The notes under the pieces were generated by a model. The model saw nothing but the letters and a program-made list of their open reading frames with translations. It was not told the origin of the DNA and ran no database searches. A program made the position numbers and the translations under genes. Of a stretch of DNA of 35,503 nt, positions 26,997-35,503 are shown piece by piece. The number at the start of each line of letters is the position of its first letter. Position 1 is the first letter of the stretch. The DNA is taken from positions 1 through 35,503 of the forward strand of contig JAKTTS010000110.1 in assembly GCA_030560485.1 (NCBI GenBank), in the 5' to 3' direction. This stretch comes from Ascoidea tarda (nom. inval.) (taxonomy: Eukaryota; Ascomycota; Saccharomycetes; Ascoideales; Ascoideaceae).

Positions 26997-29900
26997 ATGA
27001 GACCCTTATCTATATCCAGTGGCAGAAGATCTCAGAGATCTCAAAGATCTCCAAGATCTCCCAGATCTCCCTTTTCTTCCTCTAAAATTTCTTTATTACG
27101 GAAGGACAATCAAAGCGTTAATAGCTATAATAGCATCAATAGCTATAATAGCCCCAATAGCCTTGTTAGCCCTAATATTCTCAGTATTCATAATAGTCCT
27201 AACAGTCCCAAAAGCCCAAATAGTCCAAATAGTTTCAATAGTTTCAATAGTACCAATAGTGCCAATAGTTTCCATAGTCTAAAAAGAAAAAAGATTTTCT
27301 TAAGACAAAGAAACAGTTTTTTAACTGACTTCAAATGTTGCTTTTGTGATATATCTCTAGAAAGTATCTTGCCTGGTGAAGAAAATATTCAATTATCCTG
27401 TTCCCACAATTGTCATTTTAAATGTTATTTAATATTCATGAATAGAAATGACATTAACAATGAAATTCAATGTCCTTCATGCCATAAATTAACAAAACCT
27501 CTAAAAGAATCAGATCATGATAAATTAGTTCAACTGCTATTAACTCAAAACTCAAAAAAATATCCGTTAACCAATTTAAATATAATTGGTAACTATCATT
27601 ATAATAATAATAATAATAACATTAATGAACACCAATCTGATAATAATAATGAAGATGAAGATTTTGACTGTACAGATTATAATAGCTTTAATAGTTATGA
27701 ATTATATAATACTTATAGTAATAACGATGACTCCACTCAATTATCTTCAGAAATATCAGCTTCTTCTCCTATAACTCCAATTGAAAATTTCACTAATTAT
27801 CAATTGTATCTTCAATCATCTCTGTTAAATAATTTTACTTATTTAAATAGTGAAGAAAGTTTTTTCCAAAATTCAAGATCTTCAAATTATTCATCATCTG
27901 AAATAGTTGCGAAAGATTTGATCGATAAATTAAATACTCCAATAATTAGAATTATCCCCGAACAAAAAAAAATAACTTTTAGAACCTCTTCCAATAATTA
28001 TGTTTTGCCTTGCGTCTTTAATATATCAATGCCCTCAATTAACCCAAATTCAAAATCAAATAAGAATAACACTAAAAATACAAATAAAGTTAATCAAAAT
28101 GATAAAATTGACGAAGAAAAAATTAAAAATGAAATATCTCTTCAAGTTAAAAAGCTAATTAAAAGTAAATTATCAGGTAAGTTTAGTATGGATTTCCAAA
28201 AATTAGGACAATTGAAAATGTTTGATTATTTAAATTTTGCTCTTATTGATGGCACCGAATATCTTGACGCTCAATGCTACTTATTTGAAAAATATCTCTT
28301 AATCTTAAATAACCAAGGTAATTCAATTACTGGAATCATTCAAATCAAATCAGATTTATCGTCTGTAATTGAATTGAATGAAAATACAATCCTGCTAAAT
28401 TGCACTATACCTACCTTACCTGAAGTCGATGTTTATTCTGAAGACAAAAGAATTATATCAAAATGGAAAAATTATTTAAAATATTCGTCTCCTTATATCG
28501 ATTTTAAACCAAAAGATGTTTCTTTAATTTCTTTAACAACAAATGCTTGGGATATAATTGATCAAATCGATTCAATTCATCACATAATACCTGATTATAT
28601 AAAAGAAATTAACGATTATAAAAGAAAGGGTTTGTTGCTACCAATGCACTTATTATTAAAGACTCTACCTGAACCAGAGCCCCTACCTTTAAGAATAATA
28701 TTAGGTATTTCAATTTTTAATATGGATAAGTCATTGACAAATCAAGAATATAAAGACAGTGTTTTAAAATCAATTAAAACAATTGCAAACTCTTTGACTC
28801 CACTGGATAAATTTGGAATTGTAATTATAGGTTCTAATGGGAGTAATATTGGAAAATTTAGTGAAAGATTAAGCTCAGATGGCAGCTGGAAAAATTGGGA
28901 AACTTATTTTAATGAAAAATTAGTAATCCAGGATAACTATGACCCAATTACAGAAAAACCATATATCAGCAATTCTTTTGAAGAATTAAGTTTATATTTT
29001 GAAAAATGCAGAGAAATTATAGGTACTTGGCCTGAATGCGAAAATCCAAATGCAAATATTGTTAGAAAATTTGTAATTCTTAATGCAAAATATAAGGTTG
29101 CTTCTGATAATTCAATTTCATTAAAAGATAATAAAACATACCATGATACTCAACTAGATAATGTGATAAATAAAAACTTGAAAAAAATTATAAAAGATAA
29201 TCATTTTACTCTTCATTCATATTTAATAGGGAAGGAATATGATGTGTACCTGGTTAAATATTTTGAAAAACTTTTCCATTTTAATGGTATCGAATTTGGT
29301 TCTGAATTGAAAAGAATTAATACCTTAGAAGATTTTGACACTGTGAAAATAATTGATGAATGTCATAAAATTTGCATACCAAATATCAAAATTAGGTTTA
29401 AACCATTAATTGAAAATATGATTATTGAAAAAGCAGAATTTGATGAATTTGGTGAAAAAGAAGTTGAATTTTCAATACAAAAAAATCGATCTGTTTTAGC
29501 TGTTGATTCTATTCGAGAAGCAATTGGAGAACAAGAAATTCCTATCAGTTCTACTAGCAATAAATCGTCTCGAAGCATTTTTTCTGAAGATAACTTAGTT
29601 GAGTTTAATCTAAAAGATTTGACAGCGGGATATTGCAAAAATTTCCTGTTCAAGTTCAATATAACAATCAACAATAGATTTAAACAATTTTATACTCAGT
29701 TAACAGGTAATAACGTATCAGTATCTTCCACAGGATCACCAGCACCATATGGTGATATTCCTTTAATTAATTATTCAAGTGAGCACTATAAAGGTAATTC
29801 AAAACCAGTTAAAGTTGAAATTAAAGCAAATTTTATTGATGATATTACACTGATGCAGAATATAACATCATATATACCATCAAACAAACATAGTGACAGT

Positions 29901-30347
29901 AATAATGAAGAGTTGATAATTGATACAATAATGAACATTCCAGTATTTGCCCCCCTTTCGGCTTCAAGAGACATTATGTTCGCTAAAAGACAGGCGGAGT
30001 TAGCAGCAGTAAGATCCCTAAGAAGGACTATTGAAATATACTCAATACTAAAGCAAAAGGCTATTAACAATAATAATAAAATAAGTAAAAAAGATTTAAA
30101 AAAAGTTAAAGGGATTTTGATGCAATCGGTTTCAACAATTTTCGGAATAATTAGAGGATGTGTTTCAACATTAAAAGAAGATGAGGAAATTAATTTAAGC
30201 AACAAGGAGCAGCAGACACAAAGATATATCGAGGGAATTAGTAATAATCTTTCAAAACTAGCGAAACTAGTTGAAAGCAATAATGAACTAGCAATAGTGT
30301 ATGGATATGATTTACTTTTATTTTTGGTTTTTCAAAAAACTGAATAA
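26997..30347 (+). CDS. STE5: STE5-like MAPK scaffold (RING-H2, PH, VWA)
   Basis: 1116 residues from the ATG at 26997-26999. A Ser/Arg/Asn repeat N-terminus (RSQRSQRSPRSP, then NS repeats) precedes a RING-H2 domain with Cys114, Cys117, Cys135, His137, His140, Cys143, Cys159 and Cys162. A PH-like segment lies near 400-495 (FALIDGTEYLDAQCYLFEKY) and a VWA-like domain from about 560 (PLRIILGISIFNMDKSL), whose metal site is degenerate. RING-PH-VWA order is that of Ste5, which tethers Ste11, Ste7 and Fus3 to G-beta-gamma at the membrane during mating. After the VWA about 250 further residues form a beta-rich then helical module (SRDIMFAKRQAELAAVRSLR) not present in the same form in S. cerevisiae Ste5 (917 residues). 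Far1 has RING and PH but lacks this VWA arrangement. Orthology is inferred from architecture. Confidence 0.75.
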   Translation: MRPLSISSGRRSQRSQRSPRSPRSPFSSSKISLLRKDNQSVNSYNSINSYNSPNSLVSPNILSIHNSPNSPKSPNSPNSFNSFNSTNSANSFHSLKRKKIFLRQRNSFLTDFKCCFCDISLESILPGEENIQLSCSHNCHFKCYLIFMNRNDINNEIQCPSCHKLTKPLKESDHDKLVQLLLTQNSKKYPLTNLNIIGNYHYNNNNNNINEHQSDNNNEDEDFDCTDYNSFNSYELYNTYSNNDDSTQLSSEISASSPITPIENFTNYQLYLQSSLLNNFTYLNSEESFFQNSRSSNYSSSEIVAKDLIDKLNTPIIRIIPEQKKITFRTSSNNYVLPCVFNISMPSINPNSKSNKNNTKNTNKVNQNDKIDEEKIKNEISLQVKKLIKSKLSGKFSMDFQKLGQLKMFDYLNFALIDGTEYLDAQCYLFEKYLLILNNQGNSITGIIQIKSDLSSVIELNENTILLNCTIPTLPEVDVYSEDKRIISKWKNYLKYSSPYIDFKPKDVSLISLTTNAWDIIDQIDSIHHIIPDYIKEINDYKRKGLLLPMHLLLKTLPEPEPLPLRIILGISIFNMDKSLTNQEYKDSVLKSIKTIANSLTPLDKFGIVIIGSNGSNIGKFSERLSSDGSWKNWETYFNEKLVIQDNYDPITEKPYISNSFEELSLYFEKCREIIGTWPECENPNANIVRKFVILNAKYKVASDNSISLKDNKTYHDTQLDNVINKNLKKIIKDNHFTLHSYLIGKEYDVYLVKYFEKLFHFNGIEFGSELKRINTLEDFDTVKIIDECHKICIPNIKIRFKPLIENMIIEKAEFDEFGEKEVEFSIQKNRSVLAVDSIREAIGEQEIPISSTSNKSSRSIFSEDNLVEFNLKDLTAGYCKNFLFKFNITINNRFKQFYTQLTGNNVSVSSTGSPAPYGDIPLINYSSEHYKGNSKPVKVEIKANFIDDITLMQNITSYIPSNKHSDSNNEELIIDTIMNIPVFAPLSASRDIMFAKRQAELAAVRSLRRTIEIYSILKQKAINNNNKISKKDLKKVKGILMQSVSTIFGIIRGCVSTLKEDEEINLSNKEQQTQRYIEGISNNLSKLAKLVESNNELAIVYGYDLLLFLVFQKTE
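27027..27070. repeat. Tandem AGATCTC units in the STE5-like N-terminus
   Basis: AGATCTC-type words recur five to six times in 44 bases, coding Arg-Ser-Gln/Pro repeats; AATAGT-type units from 27120 to 27290 code the following Asn-Ser repeats. Confidence 0.7.
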
Positions 30348-30850
30348 ATTAATTATACAATCGGATAACTCATTACTTGATTAAAAACAAACAATCTTTT
30401 TTCATTTCAAAGCATCCTTTTTTTTTTTGATTTTAGAATTTTTTAAATTTTTATGAATGTCTTAATTATTTTTTATTATTTCTTTACTATTTTTATTACA
30501 TCTTTATTATACTATTATTGTTTTTATTGTATCGTTATTATACCACTATTATTTTTATTTTTATTTTTTTATTTAAGCCAGTTGCATGATGATAAACAAT
30601 TGAGATTTTACTTTTTCATTATTTTTATGATTTTTTTTTACCCGTTTTTATATATTCAAGTTGATATTTTAGTGATGATATTAAAAGATAATTCTAATAG
30701 ATAATTTTCAATTTTAATTTTAATGTGAGTTGTAATTTTAATTTTAATTTTGATTTTAATTTTAATTTTAATTTTAATTTTAATTTTAATTTTAATATTG
30801 GTTTGGGATTGAATTAAACTGGAATTGAAATCGAAATTTTACTGAATTTA
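30348..30850. other. Convergent intergenic region with an (AATTTT)n repeat
   Basis: 503 bp between convergent stops, T-rich to about 30700. An imperfect AATTTT tandem repeat follows at about 30708-30795. No gene seen; a Phe/Ile-rich frame at 30453-30704 is composition-driven. Confidence 0.75.
30708..30795. repeat. Imperfect (AATTTT)n tandem repeat
   Basis: About fourteen hexamer units with two interruptions, downstream of the EAF7 stop codon. Confidence 0.85.
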
Positions 30851-31615
30851 CTATTTTCTTGTCGAGCGCCTTAAGTTTTGTCTTCGATTTGTCTTTCTTT
30901 TTGAACTAGATTCAGTGTTTTTTGAAGGGATTTTTTTGTTGTTTGCCTTTGTATTTTGTTTTTTAACTTTTTTCAGAGTATTGTTGGTTGTTGTCGTTGT
31001 TTGAGATCTTGTTCTCTTTGAAGCGTTTTTAGGTTCTGGTGTTTTTTCTTCTTCTTCCTCTTCTTCCTCTTCTTCCTCTTCTTCCTCTTCTTCTTTTTCT
31101 TCTTCTTCATCTTCATCAGAGCTTTCATCATCTTCCTCTTCGTCTTGTTCTTCAATGTCATTGTCACCGTCACTGCTGTCCTCGGGAGACAAAGAAATAG
31201 CTTTTTCTTCAATTAACGCACCAAACTCTTTATAAGGCAATTCAAATTCTCTTCCTTTAACTATCTCTAGACTGTTCAATTTGATATTGTTGTTAAAAAG
31301 TTGATTGATTTCAGCGTTTGTATTTTTAGTGTTTTTACCATCAGAAAAATCAGTGTCATCATCGTTTTCAAAATAATCAGATTCTGATAATTCTAGTTCA
31401 TCCAACCCATCTAAATTAAAAGAATATCTCAATTTTTCCCAAATGTCTTCAACCCGAATCAAATTTTTCTCAGATTGTTTGGAGGTGTTAAAAATATCAG
31501 AGTTTAACTGGTTTAAAATACAGAGCATATTTGAGTATTTATGTTTTCCCACAGGCTTGTGCTGACAAATAGCCTTGAATAGAGATATTTCTTCATCCAA
31601 TGACCATTTTCTCAT
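30851..31615 (-). CDS. EAF7: NuA4 acetyltransferase subunit Eaf7 (CT20/MRGBP family)
   Basis: 254 residues from the ATG at 31613-31615. The frame is open for 31 more codons upstream but that part has no ATG before an in-frame stop, so this methionine is the start; it places the conserved WSLDEEISLFKAICQHKPVGKHKYS at the very N-terminus, as in the family. The CT20/MRGBP domain covers about 1-90. A poly-Glu/Asp tract (about 165-205, encoded by a TTC/CTT repeat near 31040-31130) and a Lys/Arg/Asn-rich tail follow. Eaf7 works with Eaf3 and Eaf5 in NuA4, which acetylates histones H4 and H2A. S. cerevisiae Eaf7 is longer (425). It is divergent from NAM9, the same neighbour as in S. cerevisiae. Confidence 0.9.
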   Translation of the reverse strand: MRKWSLDEEISLFKAICQHKPVGKHKYSNMLCILNQLNSDIFNTSKQSEKNLIRVEDIWEKLRYSFNLDGLDELELSESDYFENDDDTDFSDGKNTKNTNAEINQLFNNNIKLNSLEIVKGREFELPYKEFGALIEEKAISLSPEDSSDGDNDIEEQDEEEDDESSDEDEEEEKEEEEEEEEEEEEEEEEKTPEPKNASKRTRSQTTTTTNNTLKKVKKQNTKANNKKIPSKNTESSSKRKTNRRQNLRRSTRK

Positions 31616-31991
31616 GTTCAAATCTAAACGCTCTTGGTAGTTCTCATCAGATTCAATGGTTTTATTCAATCTCTTCTCATCATTTTGTTCATTTCCATTA
31701 AATTTCAAAACACAGGAACTTTAAGAGCCAGATTTCCATTGCCAAACATCTGGTGCCTTGTTTTATCGGGGAATATGCGCGTGACTAAAGTCAAATCCTA
31801 CTCCAGCAGCTCTGTTGTCCCATTCATAGAAGGGGATCTTTTGTCAAACAGCAGCACGTGCTCCAACCGCTCTCGAGCTGAAAAGTTTTTTATTGGAGGA
31901 GCTTTTCTCAGCACCAGAAAAAGCACCGAAAGAAGCACCAAAAGAAGCAGAGGAAGCACCGAAAGAGCGTTTTACTGCCAGACTATTTGCA
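31616..31991. promoter_or_regulatory. Divergent EAF7/NAM9 promoter
   Basis: 376 bp, GC-richer on the NAM9 side. It contains CACGTG at 31855-31860 inside the longer palindrome AGCACGTGCT, AGGGG near 31831, and ATTGG at 31892-31896. A degenerate AGCACCRAAAG tandem repeat sits just before the NAM9 ATG. Confidence 0.5.
31910..31968. repeat. Degenerate 11-12 bp tandem repeat (AGCACCRAAAG) in the NAM9 leader
   Basis: Four to five imperfect copies, ending 24 bp before the NAM9 start codon. Confidence 0.7.
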
Positions 31992-33787
31992 ATGACCAGG
32001 AAGATATCTGCGTTGAATAGTTTGTCCAGAGGGGTATGGTGGACTTTTCTTGTTTTGTACGACTGATACTGGCCCAGACAACTTACTAACAGCCTTTGGT
32101 TTTCATGTAGCACATACGTACCTCTTGGAACAAGTACAACTTGTTTAACTTGTACAAGAAAAGAAATGTCAATCTTCGTGGCAAATCTTTGTACCAACAA
32201 AAATGGTATTCCAAGGCTGAATCAAGAGCCTATCATGGAGAGCATTTGACTGAAAAACAATGGAGTAGAACCTTCGTGCCAAATTTGAAAGGTGTCGCTC
32301 AATTGGATTCCGGTTTGGAAGCTCATAACACTGAAACACCATTGGTTTTGCAAACGTATGCTCCATTGGAGAGGAGGTTGGATTTTGCTTTATTCAGATC
32401 TTTTTTTGCTTCTTCTGTAAGACAAGCAAGGAGATTTATTTTGTCTTCGCATGTTCATGTGAATGGTGTGAAAGTCACCCAGCCAAGTTATCCACTACGT
32501 CCTGGTGATATTTTCAGTTGCAACCCAGAAAAGGTTTTGCTAGCTTTAGGGGCCAAAAAGCCCTCGGTAAAACAAGCAGCAAATATCGATTTTGTTACAG
32601 TTAATAAATGGAATGATTTTGTTAAAAAAGCAAAAGAAAATCCAGAGAAAACATGGAATGATCAACTATTAAGAAAAAAACATGGATGGACTGGTGAAAT
32701 TGATCGTAATACTCAAAAAATTTTAATTGCCAATTCAAATAAAGTCGTCAAAAAAATCATTGAAACAGAACAAGAAAAATGTGATCCAGAATTAATTTTA
32801 TTCGATATATTAAGAACTTCTTCAAATGCAGGAAACTCTGATGCAGCCATATTAAAAGCATTGACTTTAAAATTTGGCCTTAATGCTAAAAAGTGTTTAA
32901 CTATTTATGAAGATATTTTATCAACATTTGAGAATGAAGTTCCACCTTCATTACCAAATTTATCTGATAACAAGTTATCTAAATTAGTTAATAGAATATT
33001 AGGTTTTAACATTCAAGAAACTGATAAAACTGTCAAGCAAGAAACATCAAGAGTTGAAGATCCTAAAAATTCCAATGATTCTAAAGATCTTGAAAATTCT
33101 AAACAATCTGCAGAACCAAAAGAGGAAGCTGCTTCTAAGGAAAAAGAATTGGTAGATTCTAAAGAATCCGTTGAAACAAAACAAAATCAAGAAAACAACA
33201 AAGTATATGAAGAGGCAACTTCAAAGTCTGCCGAATCAAAAAGATCTGAAATATTCAATTTTGAAGAAAAAAAACTGAAAAAAAAACAGGAGAAAGAAAA
33301 GACAATTAAGATAAAAGTGAAAAAACTTCAAAGCATAAAATATACCTTGAACCAAATAACTTCATCCCTTCGTAACAAAATTGATGCAGAGTACAACAGT
33401 AAATTTATTAATCCTAATAAAGACAACTTCAGAGTTACAGATTTAGTTTTAGACCCTGAATGGCATAAAAATTTGAAACCTCATAAACCTGTTAATATAA
33501 AAGAGATTGTTGAAGACGAATCAAACGCCAAAATATTTTTACCATTTCAAAAGGGTTTATATGGAAGACAAGAAGCAGAAAAACCATATTTCACTCCATG
33601 GAAGCTAAGACCATTTATGGGCCCTTTTGCAATTTACCCTCATCATATTGAAATTGATTTTGATACTTGCCATGCCGTATATCTAAGTGATCCTATTGCC
33701 AGACCTGGTTCTTCTGAAGTAATAACACCATTTGGAAAAGACGTTAGTGAAAGAGCATTTATGTTTTACCAAAGAAAACGTTTGTGA
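31992..33787 (+). CDS. NAM9: Mitochondrial small-subunit ribosomal protein uS4m (Nam9), two exons
   Basis: Joined from exon 1 (31992-32033) and exon 2 (32111-33787), 572 residues. Splicing gives MTRKISALNSLSRGHIRTSW followed by NKYNLFNLYKK, which aligns with S. cerevisiae Nam9 (MPRKANLLKSLARGRVRTSF, NKYNLFNLYKK). Without splicing there is no ATG start. The S4 RNA-binding domain is near 100-175 (LDFALFRSFFASSVRQARRF; HVNGVKVTQPSYPLRPGDIF). Nam9 binds 15S rRNA in the mitochondrial small subunit. A Lys/Glu/Ser-rich insertion (about 317-414) makes it longer than the 486 residues in S. cerevisiae, and the conserved C-terminal block (FTPWKLRPFMGPFAIYPHHI) follows. The start methionine, TRK and basic residues can serve as a mitochondrial targeting signal. 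Confidence 0.95.
32034..32110 (+). other. Spliceosomal intron of NAM9
   Basis: 77 nt: donor GTATGG at 32034-32039 (one base from consensus GTATGT), exact TACTAAC branch site at 32084-32090, acceptor ATGTAG at 32110. Removal joins codon 14 (GGG) to CAC in frame and restores family similarity. Confidence 0.93.
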
Positions 33788-35503
33788 TTTTTATAAAAGT
33801 AAAACACTGAAAAAAAAACTTGTACATATTTGTTTGTTATAGGTATTATTTATTCTTTAATTTTTTTCAATTTTTGAACCTTTTAAATTGTTTAATTTCC
33901 ATGAAACGTAGAAAAAATAAGGGAAGCAAAAACTTGTTTCTTTAAACATTCCAAACATAAAAACAAAAGCCGATATCAATATCCCTCCATTGCATTTTAT
34001 CAATGATATTCATTTGCTTGATTATAATCCAGAACTGTCATTATACCATATTTTAAAACTAAATAAAAACAAGTAAAGATATCAAAAAGATCAATTTTGT
34101 AATCTTGAAGATACTAAAACAGAATTTATCTTATCTATAAAAATAAACAAAACAAACTCAATTGATCTGGCAACTACTGATATGCAAAAACCATAAAGCA
34201 AGGTTAAATTATTTGTGAATGAAGAATGCAAAATTTACTGCAAAAATTCAAAACAGGTGAAAATTGATTAATCCAAATGAAAGGATAAAAGTTTTGAAGA
34301 ACAAAATAAAAATAAATATAACTAAAAACTCAAATCTACACAGTATAACAATCTAAAAAATCTAAGAAGAGTCAGTTAACAGCCTAGAAATATAAAATTT
34401 TTTAAAAAATGTCTCAATAAATACTTTTTTTTCCTGCATTTATTACAATTCTGTGGTTACTTGTAATAGTTTAGGTAGAACATATATTGTAGTGTTTTAA
34501 ACTGTGTCCAAACCCATAGATTTGCATTTACCAAATTAAAAAATACACTATTTGACACAGTAGCAAGAAATTGAAAGAAATATTAATTGTTATTTCAAAA
34601 TCACAAGTATGCAAAAATATTCTTTCTTTTAAAAAAAATATGTATCAGTACGGTTGTCTTGTTGAAAATAAATATCAAAATTTAAAAAGATTATAGCAAA
34701 GGTGGAGGAATTTTTGGTGCTCAGAAATCAAAAAAGTTACAGCATTTGATTTGGATAGTTTTTGTACGTATCAAATCGCATTGCATTGAATAATATTTTG
34801 ACACAATAAGACCACCGGCGTGGATAAGCAAAAGTTGAAATATTTAATGCAATATTTTCTTTTTTTTTTAATATCAATATTTGTGAAACGCTTTGTTTAA
34901 GAAATCTGGTTTACTATTTACATATTTTGAGAATAAATACTAATTGCTTGAAATTCAATCAATTTCTTGTAATACAAATCTCATGTTCGTGAGCTAGATA
35001 AAAATTTAAATTCGGGTTTTGATGCCAATAATATGCACTCTTACAGAAGCGTGCATGCAATTGCAAATTTTCCGGTGATTGAGGAATTGGATCAGATATG
35101 TGCAAGTTAATGTTCGAAAATATCACATCCATCGAAATTATCTATTATTGTAGGAAAGTCTAGTTGAATGATTTTTGTATCACTGTTTTTATTAATTCAT
35201 AATTCAATGTTTTAGTTCAACAGGACGGTTCAATTTTTAATTTTTATAAATCAAATTCAAAATGTATCATATGTGAGTTTTATAATACAAAGAACTTATC
35301 ACATATAGAAACCATCCAATTACAAAACCCAGAACCATTAGAAAAGAATGTGAGTATAGATTAATTAACCTTTATTATGTGAAAAAAAACAAACACAATC
35401 ATAAAATAAAATTAAAAAAGAATTAAGGAATGAAACAACTTGGCAATAAAAAAATAAAATAAAACTATTCTCTATTGACGTTTTAAAATATCTAGTCTTG
35501 CTT
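33788..35503. other. Long AT-rich region without a recognisable gene (right edge)
   Basis: 1.7 kb. I see no frame of useful length on either strand and no tRNA. The first ~150 bp are probably the NAM9 3' UTR. An inverted repeat at 34501-34561 (ACTGTGTC/GACACAGT) and a short GC hairpin CCACCGGCGTGG near 34813-34824 stand out. It may be the upstream region of a gene beyond the window, or hold a non-coding RNA or other chromosomal element. Confidence 0.5.

Noticed and set aside
34501-34561. Miniature inverted-repeat transposon
   Set aside because: The inverted repeats are only 8-11 bp, no target-site duplication is visible and a second copy was not seen in the window.
1-35503. Intact or decayed LTR or virus-like elements, CRISPR arrays, bacterial-type operons
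   Set aside because: No reverse transcriptase, integrase, capsid-like or transposase motifs and no long terminal repeats or regularly spaced repeats were found.

Overview
The window looks like nuclear DNA of a budding yeast (Saccharomycotina). It is AT-rich and gene-dense, with compact genes that mostly lack introns. Two short introns sit at the extreme 5' ends of genes and both carry an exact TACTAAC branch site. There is one intron-containing tRNA-Ser(GCU), and nearly every long protein has a clear yeast counterpart. Asparagine-rich low-complexity stretches encoded by AAT repeats are common. The species and genetic code cannot be fixed from here; the few CUG codons I checked sit in hydrophobic positions, which fits leucine.

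Layout: the left edge holds the head of a minus-strand gene resembling the cell-morphogenesis scaffold TAO3/PAG1. Next come two adjacent glycine-zipper paralogues of unknown function, the SUMO protease ULP1, and the SAGA subunit SPT8, all on the minus strand. SPT8 shares a divergent promoter with ARP5 (INO80 complex). ARP5(+), NOP2(-), GCD10/TRM6(+) and MTQ1(-) alternate in strand. From memory this is the same order and relative orientation as on S. cerevisiae chromosome XIV (YNL059C-YNL061W-YNL062C-YNL063W). The tRNA-Ser gene, the copper chaperone ATX1 and a ubiquitin-like-domain protein follow. Then come PPG1 (-, 5' intron) divergent from PRP11 (+), NHP10 (-, INO80), a 2.6 kb gene-poor gap, a STE5-like RING-PH-VWA scaffold (+), and the divergent pair EAF7 (-)/NAM9 (+, 5' intron), also neighbours in S. 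cerevisiae. The last 1.7 kb has no recognisable gene.

The genes are mainly housekeeping. Chromatin: ARP5 and NHP10 in INO80, SPT8 in SAGA, EAF7 in NuA4. RNA and translation: NOP2, GCD10, PRP11, MTQ1, NAM9, tRNA-Ser. Signalling and morphogenesis: PPG1, STE5-like, TAO3-like. Copper handling and SUMO removal: ATX1 and ULP1. I see no intact transposon, virus-like element, CRISPR array or gene cluster that would make a new multi-gene system. The least explained parts are the glycine-zipper pair, the GC-rich islands in several promoters, the STE5 upstream gap (a TTGCAA cluster, a box-A/box-B-like pair with a hairpin and a GC-rich block), and the ORF-free right end.
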